A stretch of 64,000 bases of DNA from Molanna angustata (taxonomy: Eukaryota > Arthropoda > Insecta > Trichoptera > Molannidae): contig OY754972.1 of NCBI GenBank assembly GCA_963576475.1, positions 33,580,556 to 33,644,555 on the forward strand, read 5' to 3'. The notes below the pieces were generated by a model. That model made no database searches. It was not told where the DNA came from and worked only from the letters and a program-made list of their open reading frames with translations. Positions 9,728-20,067 of this stretch are shown piece by piece. The position numbers and the translations under genes were made by a program. Within the stretch, counting starts at the first letter, position 1; every line of letters starts with the position of its first letter.

Positions 9728-11456
9728 TTGGAAATCGAATATAATCAACAAGCTTGTACTATAGACGATCCAAGGCTTATAGGGAACTACGATTTGTCGA
9801 AGTATAGATTAAAAATAATACACCACAATATACGGAGCATTACCCAGAATTTTGATGAATTTGTGATTTTCCTAAATGGTCTGGATTTTATGTTCGATGT
9901 TGTGATATTGAGTGAATGTTGGATTTCGAATATCTATACAAGTAAACAAATTAATAACTACCAGGAAGTACACTCTACGAATTTCTTCAATCAAAATAGT
10001 GGTCTAGTAATATATGTAAAGGAAGGAACGGATGTGAACATGGAGGAAATAAAAATGAACTTCTCTAACTGTTTCAAAATAATTATAAATAAAAACTTGT
10101 GTATTTTAGCAATCTATAGATCACCCAGTATACAAAATATTAACAACTTTTTAGATGAACTACAAACAAATATCTCTAAAATAAAAAAATTTAAATCTCA
10201 ATTAATAATTGGAGACTTAAACATCAATATTATGCATGAAAAACATAGACAAGCAAACGATTATTTAAATTTCCTCTCAGAAAATAATTTTTATCCTTCT
10301 ATAAATAATTACACTCGAGCACAAGGAAATAGTAAATCTTGCGTTGATCATATTAACATAAAAAATTTAAATGAATACAAATCATTCATTATAAATACTA
10401 ATATAACAGATCATTTTTCAACAGTAATATGCATTAAGCAAAAAAATCATCCAAAAATGGAAAAACAGCAAAGATGGAAAAAATGCAATAGAAATAAATT
10501 ACAATAAGATTGTTGAGGATATTTCTAAAGAAACATGGCTAGACGTTCTCAGAGAAAAAAATACTGACTCAGCTATGGAAGTATTTATTACAAAGTTAAA
10601 TTTGTATATAGATAAATGCAGTATCAATAAAAAGGTAACCAACAAAACAATTAAATTAACACCATGGATAACTCAAGGAGTTATAAATTGCATCCACAAA
10701 CGTAATCTTCTTCTTCTTCAATGGCGCTACAGCCCATATCGAGCCTTGGCCTCCGTCAGTCTTCGCCTCCAGCTTCTCCTATCTTCTGCAGCAACTTTCC
10801 AACTGCCCGGTACTTGCAGTAGTTGGGAAGCATCCCTTCCAACTTCGTCCTCCCATCGCAGCCGCGGTCTTCCAACTTTTCGTCTTCCACCTGGATGTCC
10901 ACACAGAACTTTCTTTGGTATTCGCTGTGGTGGCATTCTCTGTACATGTCCGGCCCATCTCAATCTGCTCAATCTGACATGCACAGAGAGCCTGGAAGTT
11001 TTGTAGATAGCATACAGCTCATTATTGTATCTAATCCTCCAGGCGTCACCATCAGGCACAGGTCCTAGGATTCTACGAAGCACTCGTCTCTCAAACGTGT
11101 CCAGTATTTCAGCAGATTTGGCTGTAAGTGTCCATGCTTCACATCCATATGTTACAACTGTTCTAATAATGGTTTTATACAGCGTGATTTTCGTTTTTCT
11201 ATGGACACTTCTTGATTTGAACACCGGTAGAAGAGAGAAGAATGCTCCGTTACCTGTTGTTATTCTGTTTTTTATTTCTGTTGTGTCCTCATTATCTTTG
11301 TTGATTGTCGAACCCAGGTATTTAAAGTCTTCAACAGTTTCAAAGTAATCAATTACATAAAAAAAGTACTCAAGATAAAAATAATATTTGTTTACAAAAC
11401 AGATATAAAGCTTATAGAAATATCTGCAAAAATATAATTAAAACCTATAACGCTTA
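9728..11456 (+). pseudogene. Second CR1/L2-like LINE copy: endonuclease and linker, interrupted by an RTE fragment
   Basis: Same layout as the element at 4675. The endonuclease domain (9728-10507) shows HHNIRS, SECWIS, AIYRSP, GDLNIN, SCVDHI and ITDHFS. A frameshift near 10500 leads to the linker (about 10509-10701), ending CIHKRN. Linker sequence resumes at 11351 with LHKKSTQDKNN and AYRNICK, matching LHKQATNSQNN and KYRNICR of the other copy. Between them sits a minus-strand RTE fragment flanked by gtaatc on both sides. The RT domain is missing: at about 11457 the sequence passes to another LINE. Confidence 0.8.
10708..11344 (-). mobile_element. RTE-clade LINE 3' fragment inserted in the CR1/L2-like copy
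   Basis: Minus-strand coding (about 10727-11224) for the C-terminal end of an RTE-type ORF2: TYGCEAWTLT, then RRVLRRILGP, RLRWAGHVQRM and GRPRLRWEDEV, a very characteristic order. No start codon or RT core is present, so it is 5' truncated, as most LINE insertions are. The 3' end on its own strand finishes in a (GAA)n tail (ttcttcttcttc at 10708-10719 on the plus strand). A 6-bp duplication (gtaatc at 10702-10707 and 11345-11350) flanks it. Confidence 0.8.
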
Positions 11457-12365
11457 AAGAAAGAAGAACGAGGGGTGACCTCATTGAGACATATAAAGTG
11501 TTAAACATTCATTATGACTGTCCTGAACTCCCGCATATATACACTCAGAATCAAAACGAGCACTTGCGTGGCCATAGCCTGAAGTTAAATAGAAGTGCGT
11601 TTGGTCAGAATCCGTATAAACACTTCCTGAGCAATAGAGTGGTGGATGCTTGTGTAGCGGGCTGAGCCAGCTAACATTTCCCCCGCCAGGCGACCCGACC
11701 GTTGTAACCCGTCGCTCGACAAAGCGACGGCGGCGACGGCTATCTTCTGCCGACTCTCGTCTAGTCAGGGTGTTGCGCCTCGTCTTCTCCATTTTTAATT
11801 CGCGTAGTTTTAATTAACGTTAATAAGTTTTTAATATATTGTATATGTAATAATTTGTGTTCCATTAAATACGATTGTAAGTACTTTTGACATATTGAAA
11901 TACCCACTGCCCTTTTAATAACTGTTTAATATTGTGCACTTCTATGCTATACGATTACTACCGGTAACGTATAGTATATTGGGGGACGGTTCGTCCATAT
12001 TACACGTCTGGACAAACCGTAGAATAGGTACACGTCGATTGGTTCGATTCCAATCCAAACGTGCGAAAGGTTCATTCGTCCGGTAGTTCGATTCTGCCCA
12101 AACGAATAAAGTGGAACAGGGCTTCAAACCTCTGTGTTTCCTTCCACGAGAACCATACCTCCAAGGCCTCCCAAACAAGGTAAGCAATACCAACTAGCCA
12201 TCAGTACCTGACCCCCCATACTTGGAACAGGCTGCCTCAGGATCTGGTTGTTGCTGAGAGTGTTAACTCGTTTAAGAACGGACTGGATGGATTGCAGTGA
12301 CACTGGACTCATTCAAGCATATCAGCTTTTTGCTGCCTGCTTGTCATCCCGATAATAATAATAAT
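11457..12365 (+). pseudogene. LINE RT C-terminal end (CR1/L2-type), split by a solo-LTR candidate
   Basis: Reads ERRTRGDLIETYKVL, then LRGHSLKLNRS and FLSNRVVDA, a typical C-terminal end of a CR1/L2-type reverse transcriptase. It is cut at VVDA and resumes at 12221 with WNRLPQDLVV and SVNSFKNGLD before a stop. Removing 11653-12220 together with one copy of the 4-bp duplication joins the halves in frame as VVDAWNRLP. A short 3' UTR follows and ends in a gataataataataat tail near 12350-12365. The 5' side is truncated where it meets the preceding LINE. Confidence 0.75.
11653..12220 (+). mobile_element. Solo-LTR candidate (568 bp)
   Basis: Begins TGTAGCGGG, has a GC-rich 5' part, a polyadenylation-type AATAAA near 12103, and no open frame. 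It is flanked by a 4-bp direct repeat, cttg (11649-11652 and 12221-12224). It interrupts a LINE coding frame that becomes continuous when it and one repeat copy are removed, so its limits are well defined. Size, TG start and the 4-bp duplication fit an LTR of a Ty3/Gypsy-like retrotransposon; the last bases (CATA) are not a perfect CA end. Orientation is assumed from the AATAAA signal. Confidence 0.6.
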
Positions 12366-13360
12366 ATAAGGGAGTCTGTCAAACTTGCACTTGACGACCC
12401 AGCTCTGCATGAGAATAATAACTTTAACAAATTAACTCTCTTTCATATAGCGAGAGAGGTGCTAGAAGGTGAGATAGACGGCTGTCTGTAAAATCATAGA
12501 TTGGCTGAATCTCACCTTCCCAGTGATTGCTCCCGTAGTGGAGACAACACACCACAATACGAGAAAAGAGACGGGCCAAGAGAACCCGTAAGAACAAGCG
12601 CAGTGCTGACTATGCGCACATCCAGAGGCTCTGGAAGAGAAGAAAGAGGACAGTGGCAGAGAGAGAGGTCCTAGACGATGCCTATGAGGGTGAGTGAGAT
12701 ATGTACCAGCAAAATGCCTCTTACACGGCTGCTGGGTCCGATTGCATATCAGCAAGGGTATGGGAATCGGTCGAGCCGCGAGTGCGAAAGCTACTCTATG
12801 ATCTCTTCCTACTAACGTCTGAAGTCCCTAAGGAGCTTCTGGAAACGGGAACGGTGCTCATACCTAAGAAAGAAAAGCCAGAAGACTACAGGCCGATCTC
12901 GGTCGCGTCTGTAGTAATAAGACAGTATAATAAGATCCTGGCACGAAGACTGGAACGACTGAGACTCGTTGATGAGAGGCAGAGAGGGTTCATAAAAGCG
13001 GATGGCGTTGCCCAGAACGTGGTCGTTCTTGACTCAATTCTGGCGACTGCGCTATCCAAGCTATGGGAAATCCATGCCTTAACGCTTGATGTAGCCAAAG
13101 CATTTGATACGGTCTCGCACGGGGCATTTAATGAAATTCTAAAGAGCTGGAATTTGCCCCTACCGTTCAGACAGTACTTGTCGTTCTCTTAACAGAATGC
13201 AAAAACTTGCTTGGAGATTGGGAAAGAAAAGTGCCGAATGATAAGTTGTAAGAGAGGGGTCCGACAAGGTGACCCGCTCTCACCTATTATTTTCAACTTA
13301 ATCATGAATCATGTGCTGCAAAAGATAACTCCTAATGTGGGATTCCTCCTTGAGGGGGAG
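12366..13360 (+). pseudogene. R2-like LINE, N-terminal domain joined to a partial RT
   Basis: The first part (to about 12695) matches the N-terminal region of the R2-like copies downstream: an IRE/IRD...IAREVLEGE block, a basic stretch and a YAHIQRLWKR-type segment with frameshifts. It then jumps at about 12715 into RT: TAAGSDCIS, RPISVASVVIRQ (fingers), QRGFIKADG, TLDVAKAFDTVSHG (motif A), a break near 13192, then RGVRQGDPLSPIIFN (motif B, about 13250-13300). The motif-C region is missing. The RVVIRQ-type fingers and QRGF motif are diagnostic of R2-clade elements, which normally target 28S genes. Confidence 0.8.
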
Positions 13361-14314
13361 GGGGTTTTAGGGTGTGTTGGGTTGCCAGCCCAACACACTT
13401 TGAACACAATAGGCTCTAAAAGAAACTCAAAAATAAACTTGTAGAATCCCCCGGGTCCGTTGGCTGGGGGACCTGTTGTGACAACCCGGAGTGACCTGGG
13501 CCCATCAGCTTCAACATCGACCCTAGCAATGTCCACGGAACAATTGAGATTCTCATGTCCAGTATGTAACAGGACCTTTAATAACGCAATTGGCCTCGGC
13601 CAACACAAGAGGAAGGCCCACCCACTTGAGGCAAACACAGTCATTGAACTGCCCGATAAGGAAGTGAGGTGGAGAGAAGAGAAGAGGCTCCTCTTGGCGA
13701 CTCTTGGCTCCGCTTGATGAATCTGACACCCTACCCAGGGTGTCAGATTCATCAACCAACACCTAATGAAATATTTCACCCGCAGCGTCGATGCAATCAA
13801 AGGCATCCGCAAGACCCCTGGGTACAAAGAAATGGTCCAACAGGCTCTTAATGTGCTAGTTTCTAGAGATGCGAGGAGTACTGACTCTGATAATGCCGAT
13901 CCCCAGGAAGATGAGATTTTAGCCCCAATAAGGGAGGCAATAGAGACCATCCTGGAGGATCCTGCTCTGCCAAGAGACACATTCCACCTTGACACTCTCA
14001 GTGATATAGCGAGGGAGGTGTTGAGGGGTGAGACGAGCGATTTTGGTACCAAAATCCAGAGTTGGCTCGCTCTCACCTTTTCAAAGGCTGATAGCCAAAC
14101 CCAGATGCCGCTAAGAGTAGAAAAGAGAGTAGGGCATTAAGGCCAAGAAAAAGGGAACACAGAGCAGAATGTGCATATGCTCTGGAGGAGGAATAGGACA
14201 AGAACAGCGACGGAGGTTTTAGATGGCAAGAGGCCACAAATGGCGCATTCAATGCGTGAGCTGGAGCCATTCATACATGGTATGATACTGGGGAACGCGA
14301 CGGCTGGAACAGTT
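13361..14314 (+). pseudogene. R2-like LINE copy, N-terminal zinc finger and DNA-binding region
   Basis: Carries the 5' coding end of an R2-clade ORF. A C2H2 zinc finger (CPVCNRTF...HKRKAH, about 13555-13620) is followed by EVRWREEKRLLLAT. Next comes a perfect 19-bp inverted repeat at 13716-13757 that brings an early stop. The reading resumes in another frame with INQHL...GIRKTPGYKEMVQQAL, an acidic linker, LAPIREAIE and IAREVLRGE (to 14140), and after a further break EVLDGKRPQMAHSMRELEPFIHGMILGN (14216-14302). In an intact R2 the finger would help bind the rDNA target. The copy is joined at 14315 to the first unit of the tandem composite. Confidence 0.75.
13716..13757. repeat. Perfect 19-bp inverted repeat, 4-base loop
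   Basis: Arms start ttgatgaatctgacaccct and the second arm is its exact complement, with loop accc. It sits in the R2-like reading frame; the second arm reads as normal R2-like sequence (INQHL follows), so the first arm is probably an inverted duplication that arose in place. Confidence 0.85.
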
Positions 14315-14674
14315 AGGGATGCCATACAGAATGCGTTAAACAATCCTGAACTAAGCGAAAATGATTTCTTTTATAAGCCCACTCTATTTTCAATAGCGAG
14401 AGAGGTGCTGGGAGGCGAGACAGACGACTTCGGTCGTAAAATTATTAATTGGCTGAGTCTCGTCTTACCGGTGGCTGCTCCTAATAGGGAGTCAGCACCC
14501 AGCGGTACCAGGAAAGACAGAAGGGCTAACCGCAAAAAGAAAAGTAAACGCAGAGCTGACTATGCGCGTGTACAGAGGCTCTGGAAGAAACGGAGAACGT
14601 TGGCAGCGAGAGAGGTTTTAGACGGTGAGAGGCCGAAAATGGCACATACTATGCGGGAGCTGGACCCTTTTTGA
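14315..14674 (+). pseudogene. R2-like LINE N-terminal region (unit 1)
   Basis: Open frame starting in the previous copy and running to 14674: IRDAIQNALNN, SIAREVLGGETDDFGRKI, then a highly basic RANRKKKSKRR, YARVQRLWKKRR and REVLDGERPKMAHTMRELDPF. The YARVQ(R/E)L...REVLDG pattern matches the region between the zinc finger and RT in R2 elements. It is cut after LDPF by the Tc1-like insertion; in the uninterrupted copy at 14265 the next residues are IHGMILGN, which here reappear at 16035. Confidence 0.75.
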
Positions 14675-16012
14675 CATGGGCAAAAAAAGTGATTTGTCTT
14701 CACAAAAATTTGCAGAAATTAGGATACTTATTGTAAATACAGGTTATTCTCAAAGAGAAACTACCAGGATATGTGGTATTTCCAGAGTATCCGTACAAAA
14801 TATACAAAAAAAGATATCCAATATGGAGAAATTGTCACCAAAAAGGGTTGGGAAATGTGGAAAGAAAAATTTTTGACACCCCGTGGAGAGAAAGTATTGA
14901 CAAAAAATGTCCAAGAAAACCGACAAGCAACAAACGATGCTATAACTGAAAAGCTGGAGCAGTCTGGAATCAAAATGTCTAAGAGAACTGTGCTACGTCT
15001 TCTGCATGATCTTGGTTTCAATTCACGACGCCCAGCCAGAAAACCCAAGTTGACTAAAATAATGATGAGTAAACGGTTGGAATGGGCAAAAAAGTACAGG
15101 AATTTCATTGAGGATGATTGGAAATCGATAAGACCAATAAATATGAATAATAACATTAACAAAACATTAAACTTCTTCCAAATAAATATTAAAGTTTGAC
15201 TAAAAACAAGCCATATTATATTTTCAGGTCTGCTTTAGTGACGAGAGTACTTTCCAGGTCTTAACCAAGAAGGCTCAATATGTTAAAAGTAAAATAGGAG
15301 AAAAGTATTTATCAAGCTGTATTATTGAAACTGTCAAACATCCCACATCGGTGATGATTTGGTCAGTGATGGGGAAAGGGAATGAGAAGGCTTTATTGTG
15401 TTGATGGAATCATGAATCAAGTGCAATATAAAAAAGTCCTGGAACAAAGATTGTTGCCACAATTGGCAGAATGGTTTGGTCCAGATGATAACAAAGTATT
15501 TATGCATGATGGGGCACCATGCCATACAGCAAAAGCTATTAAAAAAAATCTTGTAGAACAGGATATTCCATTGCTGGATTGGCTAGGAAACTCTCCTGAC
15601 CTTAATCCAATAGAAAATGTTTGGGAGCTTCTGAAGAAAGAAATAGCGAAGGAGAATAGTACAAATAAAGTGTAATTAATTGAGAGAATTATATATAATT
15701 GGAACCACAATTATAGACTAAAGGAAATTACCAAAAATTGCATAAAAAGTATGCCAAAAAGAGTTCAGGCAGTAATAGAAGCAAAAAGGAGTACAACAAA
15801 ATATTAAGTTGATATATATTTGTAATATTATTTTTCATTAAAAAACATTAAAAATAAGTAAAATGCATTAAATTTATCAATAGGAAACCCATTTCTTTAG
15901 TAAAATTATTTTTAAGAAGTTTGATCACAAGAAAATAATAAAAATGCAAGCTTCCAATACTGTTATTTCAGTAAAACTCTAGGTGGCCATAATAAATTGT
16001 CATACGACTGTA
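14675..16012 (+). pseudogene. Tc1-like DNA transposon, transposase decayed (unit 1)
   Basis: Transposase of the Tc1/mariner superfamily, which cuts and pastes at TA. Segments: helix-turn-helix (14677-14876, MGKKSDLSSQKFAEIR..ISRVSVQNIQKK), frameshift in the A/T run near 14866, second DNA-binding region (to 15127), a 100-bp intron-like gap at 15128-15227, then FSDEST (first Asp), a frameshift near 15382, MHDGAPCHTA (second Asp) and SPDLNPIENVW (Glu). The spacing between second Asp and Glu is 34 residues, so DD34E. The right end (to gtcatacgactgta) looks like a Tc1 terminal repeat; no matching left repeat is present, so the copy is truncated on the left. Not functional. Confidence 0.85.
15128..15227 (+). 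other. Fossil intron in the Tc1-like transposase (unit 1)
   Basis: Removing these 100 bases joins DDWKS to VCFSDEST in frame. The 3' end is a good acceptor (tatattttcag) with a branch-like ttgactaa 30 bases upstream. The 5' end reads ATAAGA where GTAAGA would be a consensus donor, so a G-to-A change has probably destroyed it. The same sequence is at 17439-17538 and 19750-19849. Confidence 0.6.
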
Positions 16013-16022
16013 TCTTTTCCCC

Positions 16023-16367
16023 AGGTATATTCATGGAATGATTCTGGGGAATATATCTAAAGGCCGGCTAGAGCAGCTGGACCTTCAAGTGAGGCGCCAC
16101 ATAAGTGAGTGGCTTCGCCTACCACACGATGCTCCAAATGCATACATGCATGCCCCAGTGAAATCTGGAGGCCTCGGAATACCATCATTCCTAAGTAAAA
16201 TACCCGCGTTGACCTTAGTGAGGCTTGAGAAGCTGGGATGCTCATCCTATCCCCCGGCGAGAGCAGCCTTTGCAACGCAGAGGGTCCAGAGGAAACTTGC
16301 ATGGGCTAAAAAGAATTGTGTTCGGCAATTGGTCTCGGCGTACACAGGAGAAGGACCCACCCGATAG
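16023..16367 (+). pseudogene. R2-like LINE RT thumb region (unit 1)
   Basis: Reads YIHGMILGNISKGRLEQLD, then HISEWLRLPHDAPNAY, APVKSGGLGIPSF and an Arg/Lys-rich tail. The RLPHDTP...GGLGIPS pattern is the thumb of R2-clade RT. RT fingers and palm between the N-terminal region and thumb are missing, so the R2-like element was already internally deleted before the Tc1-like element arrived. The frame ends at 16367. Confidence 0.75.
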
Positions 16368-16369
16368 AA

Positions 16370-16985
16370 ACAAGCGAAGCTGTGATAATACCATCATCTA
16401 AGGTGAGGTGGAGCAGAGAGGAGAAACTCCTGTTAGCTAAGATTTATTAATCAACATTTACATCAACTGATACCGGAACGGACCCTGGAAGGTATTAAGG
16501 GTATCCGACGTAATCCTGAGTATAAGGAAATGGTCCAGCAGGCATTAAGTGCACGTGCTCAGAGCGAAAGCACTGTAATTGATAGCGAGAATAGTCAGCC
16601 AGAAGATGAGCTCCTGGCTCCAATAAGGGATGCCATACAGAATGCGTTAAACAATCCTGAACTAAGCGAAAATGATTTCTTTTATAAGCCCACTCTATTT
16701 TCAATAGCGAGAGAGGTGCTGGGAGGCGAGACAGACGACTTCGGTCGTAAAATTATTAATTGGCTGAGTCTCGTCTTACCGGTGGCTGCTCCTAATAGGG
16801 AGTCAGCACCCAGCGGTACCAGGAAAGACAGAAGGGCTAACCGCAAAAAGAAAAGTAAACGCAGAGCTGACTATGCGCGTGTACAGAGGCTCTGGAAGAA
16901 ACGGAGAACGTTGGCAGCGAGAGAGGTTTTAGACGGTGAGAGGCCGAAAATGGCACATACTATGCGGGAGCTGGACCCTTTTTGA
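16370..16985 (+). pseudogene. R2-like LINE N-terminal region (end of unit 1 and start of unit 2)
   Basis: After the thumb, sequence jumps to the part following the zinc finger: HPIETSEAVIIPSSKVRW and EEKLLLAK with a stop, then GIRRNPEYKEMVQQAL (16530 onward), an acidic linker, IRDAIQNALNN and the same basic and YARVQRLWKK segments, ending LDPF at 16982 before the second Tc1-like copy. The thumb-to-N-terminus junction near 16350-16360 is the repeat junction of two head-to-tail R2-like copies. Confidence 0.75.
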
Positions 16986-18323
16986 CATGGGCAAAAAAAG
17001 TGATTTGTCTTCACAAAAATTTGCAGAAATTAGGATACTTATTGTAAATACAGGTTATTCTCAAAGAGAAACTACCAGGATATGTGGTATTTCCAGAGTA
17101 TCCGTACAAAATATACAAAAAAAGATATCCAATATGGAGAAATTGTCACCAAAAAGGGTTGGGAAATGTGGAAAGAAAAATTTTTGACACCCCGTGGAGA
17201 GAAAGTATTGACAAAAAATGTCCAAGAAAACCGACAAGCAACAAACGATGCTATAACTGAAAAGCTGGAGCAGTCTGGAATCAAAATGTCTAAGAGAACT
17301 GTGCTACGTCTTCTGCATGATCTTGGTTTCAATTCACGACGCCCAGCCAGAAAACCCAAGTTGACTAAAATAATGATGAGTAAACGGTTGGAATGGGCAA
17401 AAAAGTACAGGAATTTCATTGAGGATGATTGGAAATCGATAAGACCAATAAATATGAATAATAACATTAACAAAACATTAAACTTCTTCCAAATAAATAT
17501 TAAAGTTTGACTAAAAACAAGCCATATTATATTTTCAGGTCTGCTTTAGTGACGAGAGTACTTTCCAGGTCTTAACCAAGAAGGCTCAATATGTTAAAAG
17601 TAAAATAGGAGAAAAGTATTTATCAAGCTGTATTATTGAAACTGTCAAACATCCCACATCGGTGATGATTTGGTCAGTGATGGGGAAAGGGAATGAGAAG
17701 GCTTTATTGTGTTGATGGAATCATGAATCAAGTGCAATATAAAAAAGTCCTGGAACAAAGATTGTTGCCACAATTGGCAGAATGGTTTGGTCCAGATGAT
17801 AACAAAGTATTTATGCATGATGGGGCACCATGCCATACAGCAAAAGCTATTAAAAAAAATCTTGTAGAACAGGATATTCCATTGCTGGATTGGCTAGGAA
17901 ACTCTCCTGACCTTAATCCAATAGAAAATGTTTGGGAGCTTCTGAAGAAAGAAATAGCGAAGGAGAATAGTACAAATAAAGTGTAATTAATTGAGAGAAT
18001 TATATATAATTGGAACCACAATTATAGACTAAAGGAAATTACCAAAAATTGCATAAAAAGTATGCCAAAAAGAGTTCAGGCAGTAATAGAAGCAAAAAGG
18101 AGTACAACAAAATATTAAGTTGATATATATTTGTAATATTATTTTTCATTAAAAAACATTAAAAATAAGTAAAATGCATTAAATTTATCAATAGGAAACC
18201 CATTTCTTTAGTAAAATTATTTTTAAGAAGTTTGATCACAAGAAAATAATAAAAATGCAAGCTTCCAATACTGTTATTTCAGTAAAACTCTAGGTGGCCA
18301 TAATAAATTGTCATACGACTGTA
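16986..18323 (+). pseudogene. Tc1-like DNA transposon, transposase decayed (unit 2)
   Basis: Same sequence and same defects as the copy at 14675: both frameshifts, the ATAAGA intron donor and the DD34E residues are all shared. It was therefore duplicated together with its R2-like host after decay. Confidence 0.85.
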
Positions 18324-18333
18324 TCTTTTCCCC

Positions 18334-18678
18334 AGGTATATTCATGGAATGATTCTGGGGAATATATCTAAAGGCCGGCTAGAGCAGCTGGACCTTCAAG
18401 TGAGGCGCCACATAAGTGAGTGGCTTCGCCTACCACACGATGCTCCAAATGCATACATGCATGCCCCAGTGAAATCTGGAGGCCTCGGAATACCATCATT
18501 CCTAAGTAAAATACCCGCGTTGACCTTAGTGAGGCTTGAGAAGCTGGGATGCTCATCCTATCCCCCGGCGAGAGCAGCCTTTGCAACGCAGAGGGTCCAG
18601 AGGAAACTTGCATGGGCTAAAAAGAATTGTGTTCGGCAATTGGTCTCGGCGTACACAGGAGAAGGACCCACCCGATAG
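18334..18678 (+). pseudogene. R2-like LINE RT thumb region (unit 2)
   Basis: Identical by eye to 16023-16367: GMILGNISKG, WLRLPHDAP and GGLGIPSF. Confidence 0.75.
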
Positions 18679-18680
18679 AA

Positions 18681-19296
18681 ACAAGCGAAGCTGTGATAAT
18701 ACCATCATCTAAGGTGAGGTGGAGCAGAGAGGAGAAACTCCTGTTAGCTAAGATTTATTAATCAACATTTACATCAACTGATACCGGAACGGACCCTGGA
18801 AGGTATTAAGGGTATCCGACGTAATCCTGAGTATAAGGAAATGGTCCAGCAGGCATTAAGTGCACGTGCTCAGAGCGAAAGCACTGTAATTGATAGCGAG
18901 AATAGTCAGCCAGAAGATGAGCTCCTGGCTCCAATAAGGGATGCCATACAGAATGCGTTAAACAATCCTGAACTAAGCGAAAATGATTTCTTTTATAAGC
19001 CCACTCTATTTTCAATAGCGAGAGAGGTGCTGGGAGGCGAGACAGACGACTTCGGTCGTAAAATTATTAATTGGCTGAGTCTCGTCTTACCGGTGGCTGC
19101 TCCTAATAGGGAGTCAGCACCCAGCGGTACCAGGAAAGACAGAAGGGCTAACCGCAAAAAGAAAAGTAAACGCAGAGCTGACTATGCGCGTGTACAGAGG
19201 CTCTGGAAGAAACGGAGAACGTTGGCAGCGAGAGAGGTTTTAGACGGTGAGAGGCCGAAAATGGCACATACTATGCGGGAGCTGGACCCTTTTTGA
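18681..19296 (+). pseudogene. R2-like LINE N-terminal region (end of unit 2 and start of unit 3)
   Basis: Same as 16370-16985. The open part (18841-19296) encodes the acidic linker, basic stretch and YARVQRLWKK segment and ends LDPF before the third Tc1-like copy. Confidence 0.75.
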
Positions 19297-19984
19297 CATG
19301 GGCAAAAAAAGTGATTTGTCTTCACAAAAATTTGCAGAAATTAGGATACTTATTGTAAATACAGGTTATTCTCAAAGAGAAACTACCAGGATATGTGGTA
19401 TTTCCAGAGTATCCGTACAAAATATACAAAAAAAGATATCCAATATGGAGAAATTGTCACCAAAAAGGGTTGGGAAATGTGGAAAGAAAAATTTTTGACA
19501 CCCCGTGGAGAGAAAGTATTGACAAAAAATGTCCAAGAAAACCGACAAGCAACAAACGATGCTATAACTGAAAAGCTGGAGCAGTCTGGAATCAAAATGT
19601 CTAAGAGAACTGTGCTACGTCTTCTGCATGATCTTGGTTTCAATTCACGACGCCCAGCCAGAAAACCCAAGTTGACTAAAATAATGATGAGTAAACGGTT
19701 GGAATGGGCAAAAAAGTACAGGAATTTCATTGAGGATGATTGGAAATCGATAAGACCAATAAATATGAATAATAACATTAACAAAACATTAAACTTCTTC
19801 CAAATAAATATTAAAGTTTGACTAAAAACAAGCCATATTATATTTTCAGGTCTGCTTTAGTGACGAGAGTACTTTCCAGGTCTTAACCAAGAAGGCTCAA
19901 TATGTTAAAAGTAAAATAGGAGAAAAGTATTTATCAAGCTGTATTATTGAAACTGTCAAACATCCCACATCGGTGATGATTTGG
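18937..19984 (+). repeat. 2,311-bp composite unit, copy 3, truncated
   Basis: Only the first 1,048 bases are present. The unit stops inside the Tc1 transposase right after gatgatttgg and is followed by a 17-A run and then the 5' part of the Mutator-like gene. Confidence 0.9.
19297..19984 (+). pseudogene. Tc1-like transposase, truncated (unit 3)
   Basis: Contains the helix-turn-helix half, the intron relic and FSDEST, then stops within MIW at a 17-A run. The second Asp and the Glu of the DD34E triad are lost. Confidence 0.85.
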
Positions 19985-20067
19985 AAAAAAAAAAAAAAAA
20001 TTTCACGCGGACAAGGTAGTGGGAAACAACTATTTATATAATAAAGTTAAATATGTGTTATTTGTAG

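Larger units (their letters stand above)
14315..16625 (+). repeat. 2,311-bp R2-like/Tc1 composite unit, copy 1
   Basis: First full unit of a head-to-tail array. Order: R2-like N-terminal segment, Tc1-like transposase, R2-like RT thumb, then the start of the next R2-like N-terminal segment. The same sequence recurs at +2,311 and +4,622; all open frames in the units are identical in the copies. The left border (agttAGGGAT) diverges from copies 2 and 3 just before AGGGAT. Confidence 0.9.
16626..18936 (+). repeat. 2,311-bp R2-like/Tc1 composite unit, copy 2
   Basis: Second full unit, same content and, by eye, the same sequence as copy 1. Such identity over 2.3 kb means a very recent duplication or an assembly effect. 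Confidence 0.9.

Noticed and set aside
15334..15710. Minus-strand frames opposite the Tc1-like transposase
   Set aside because: They are shadows of the real transposase frame on the plus strand.
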